Source: Gammaproteobacteria bacterium
GTDB lineage: Bacteria > Pseudomonadota > Gammaproteobacteria > Pseudomonadales > Azotimanducaceae
Direction: 5' to 3'
Assembly: GCA_002725095.1 (NCBI GenBank)
Contig: PBQQ01000072.1
Coordinates: 11,486-19,198, forward strand
Length of the DNA: 7,713 bases
The translations under genes and the position numbers were made by a program. The notes beneath the pieces were generated by a model. That model searched no databases. It saw nothing but the letters and a program-made list of their open reading frames with translations, and had not been told where the DNA came from. Of the stretch, positions 7,700-7,713 are shown in pieces (the first letter of the stretch is position 1; each line of letters opens with the position of its first letter).

Positions 7700-7713
7700 T
7701 ACAGCCATCTCAT

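Noticed and set aside
7610..7713. tRNA-Ser 3' end as an integration site of a mobile element
   Set aside because: tRNA-Ser genes are common attachment sites, but only 14 bases follow the gene here and no integrase or repeated 3' fragment is visible in the window.

Overview
The window looks like ordinary chromosomal DNA of a gammaproteobacterium. The clues are an imuB-dnaE2 mutagenesis cassette, an extended-SDR nucleotide-sugar epimerase, a type II lipoprotein, and a type II tRNA-Ser with encoded CCA. A marine or environmental lineage is my guess; nothing in the window fixes the genus. I see no CRISPR array, insertion sequence, prophage gene, toxin-antitoxin pair or integrase.

Layout. Bases 1-1404 (+) hold nearly all of imuB, cut by the left edge. 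After 27 bases comes dnaE2/imuC (1432-4608, +), which appears complete. These two genes encode the accessory Y-family-like subunit and the error-prone C-family polymerase of the ImuA-ImuB-DnaE2 translesion mutasome; imuA and any LexA-controlled promoter would lie to the left, outside the window. After a further 52 bases, a UDP-glucuronate 4-epimerase-type gene (4661-5692, +) begins behind its own ribosome binding site. It is a cell-envelope sugar gene and probably has no direct functional link to DNA repair.

A lipoprotein gene follows on the opposite strand (7382 down to 5733). It converges on the epimerase gene with only 40 bases between the stop codons. Its product is an approximately 549-residue beta-propeller with a clear lipobox and about twelve NHL/SMP-30-like repeats. 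The 227 bases from 7383 to 7609 separate this gene from a divergent tRNA-Ser(UGA) gene at 7610-7699, and hold the lipoprotein ribosome binding site and a plausible tRNA promoter with a GC-rich discriminator.

I did not find a clearly undescribed system. The items most worth a second look are the twelve-repeat lipoprotein with traces of blade duplication at DNA level, the divergent clamp-binding candidates in ImuB, and the possibility of SOS read-through from dnaE2 into the sugar epimerase gene.
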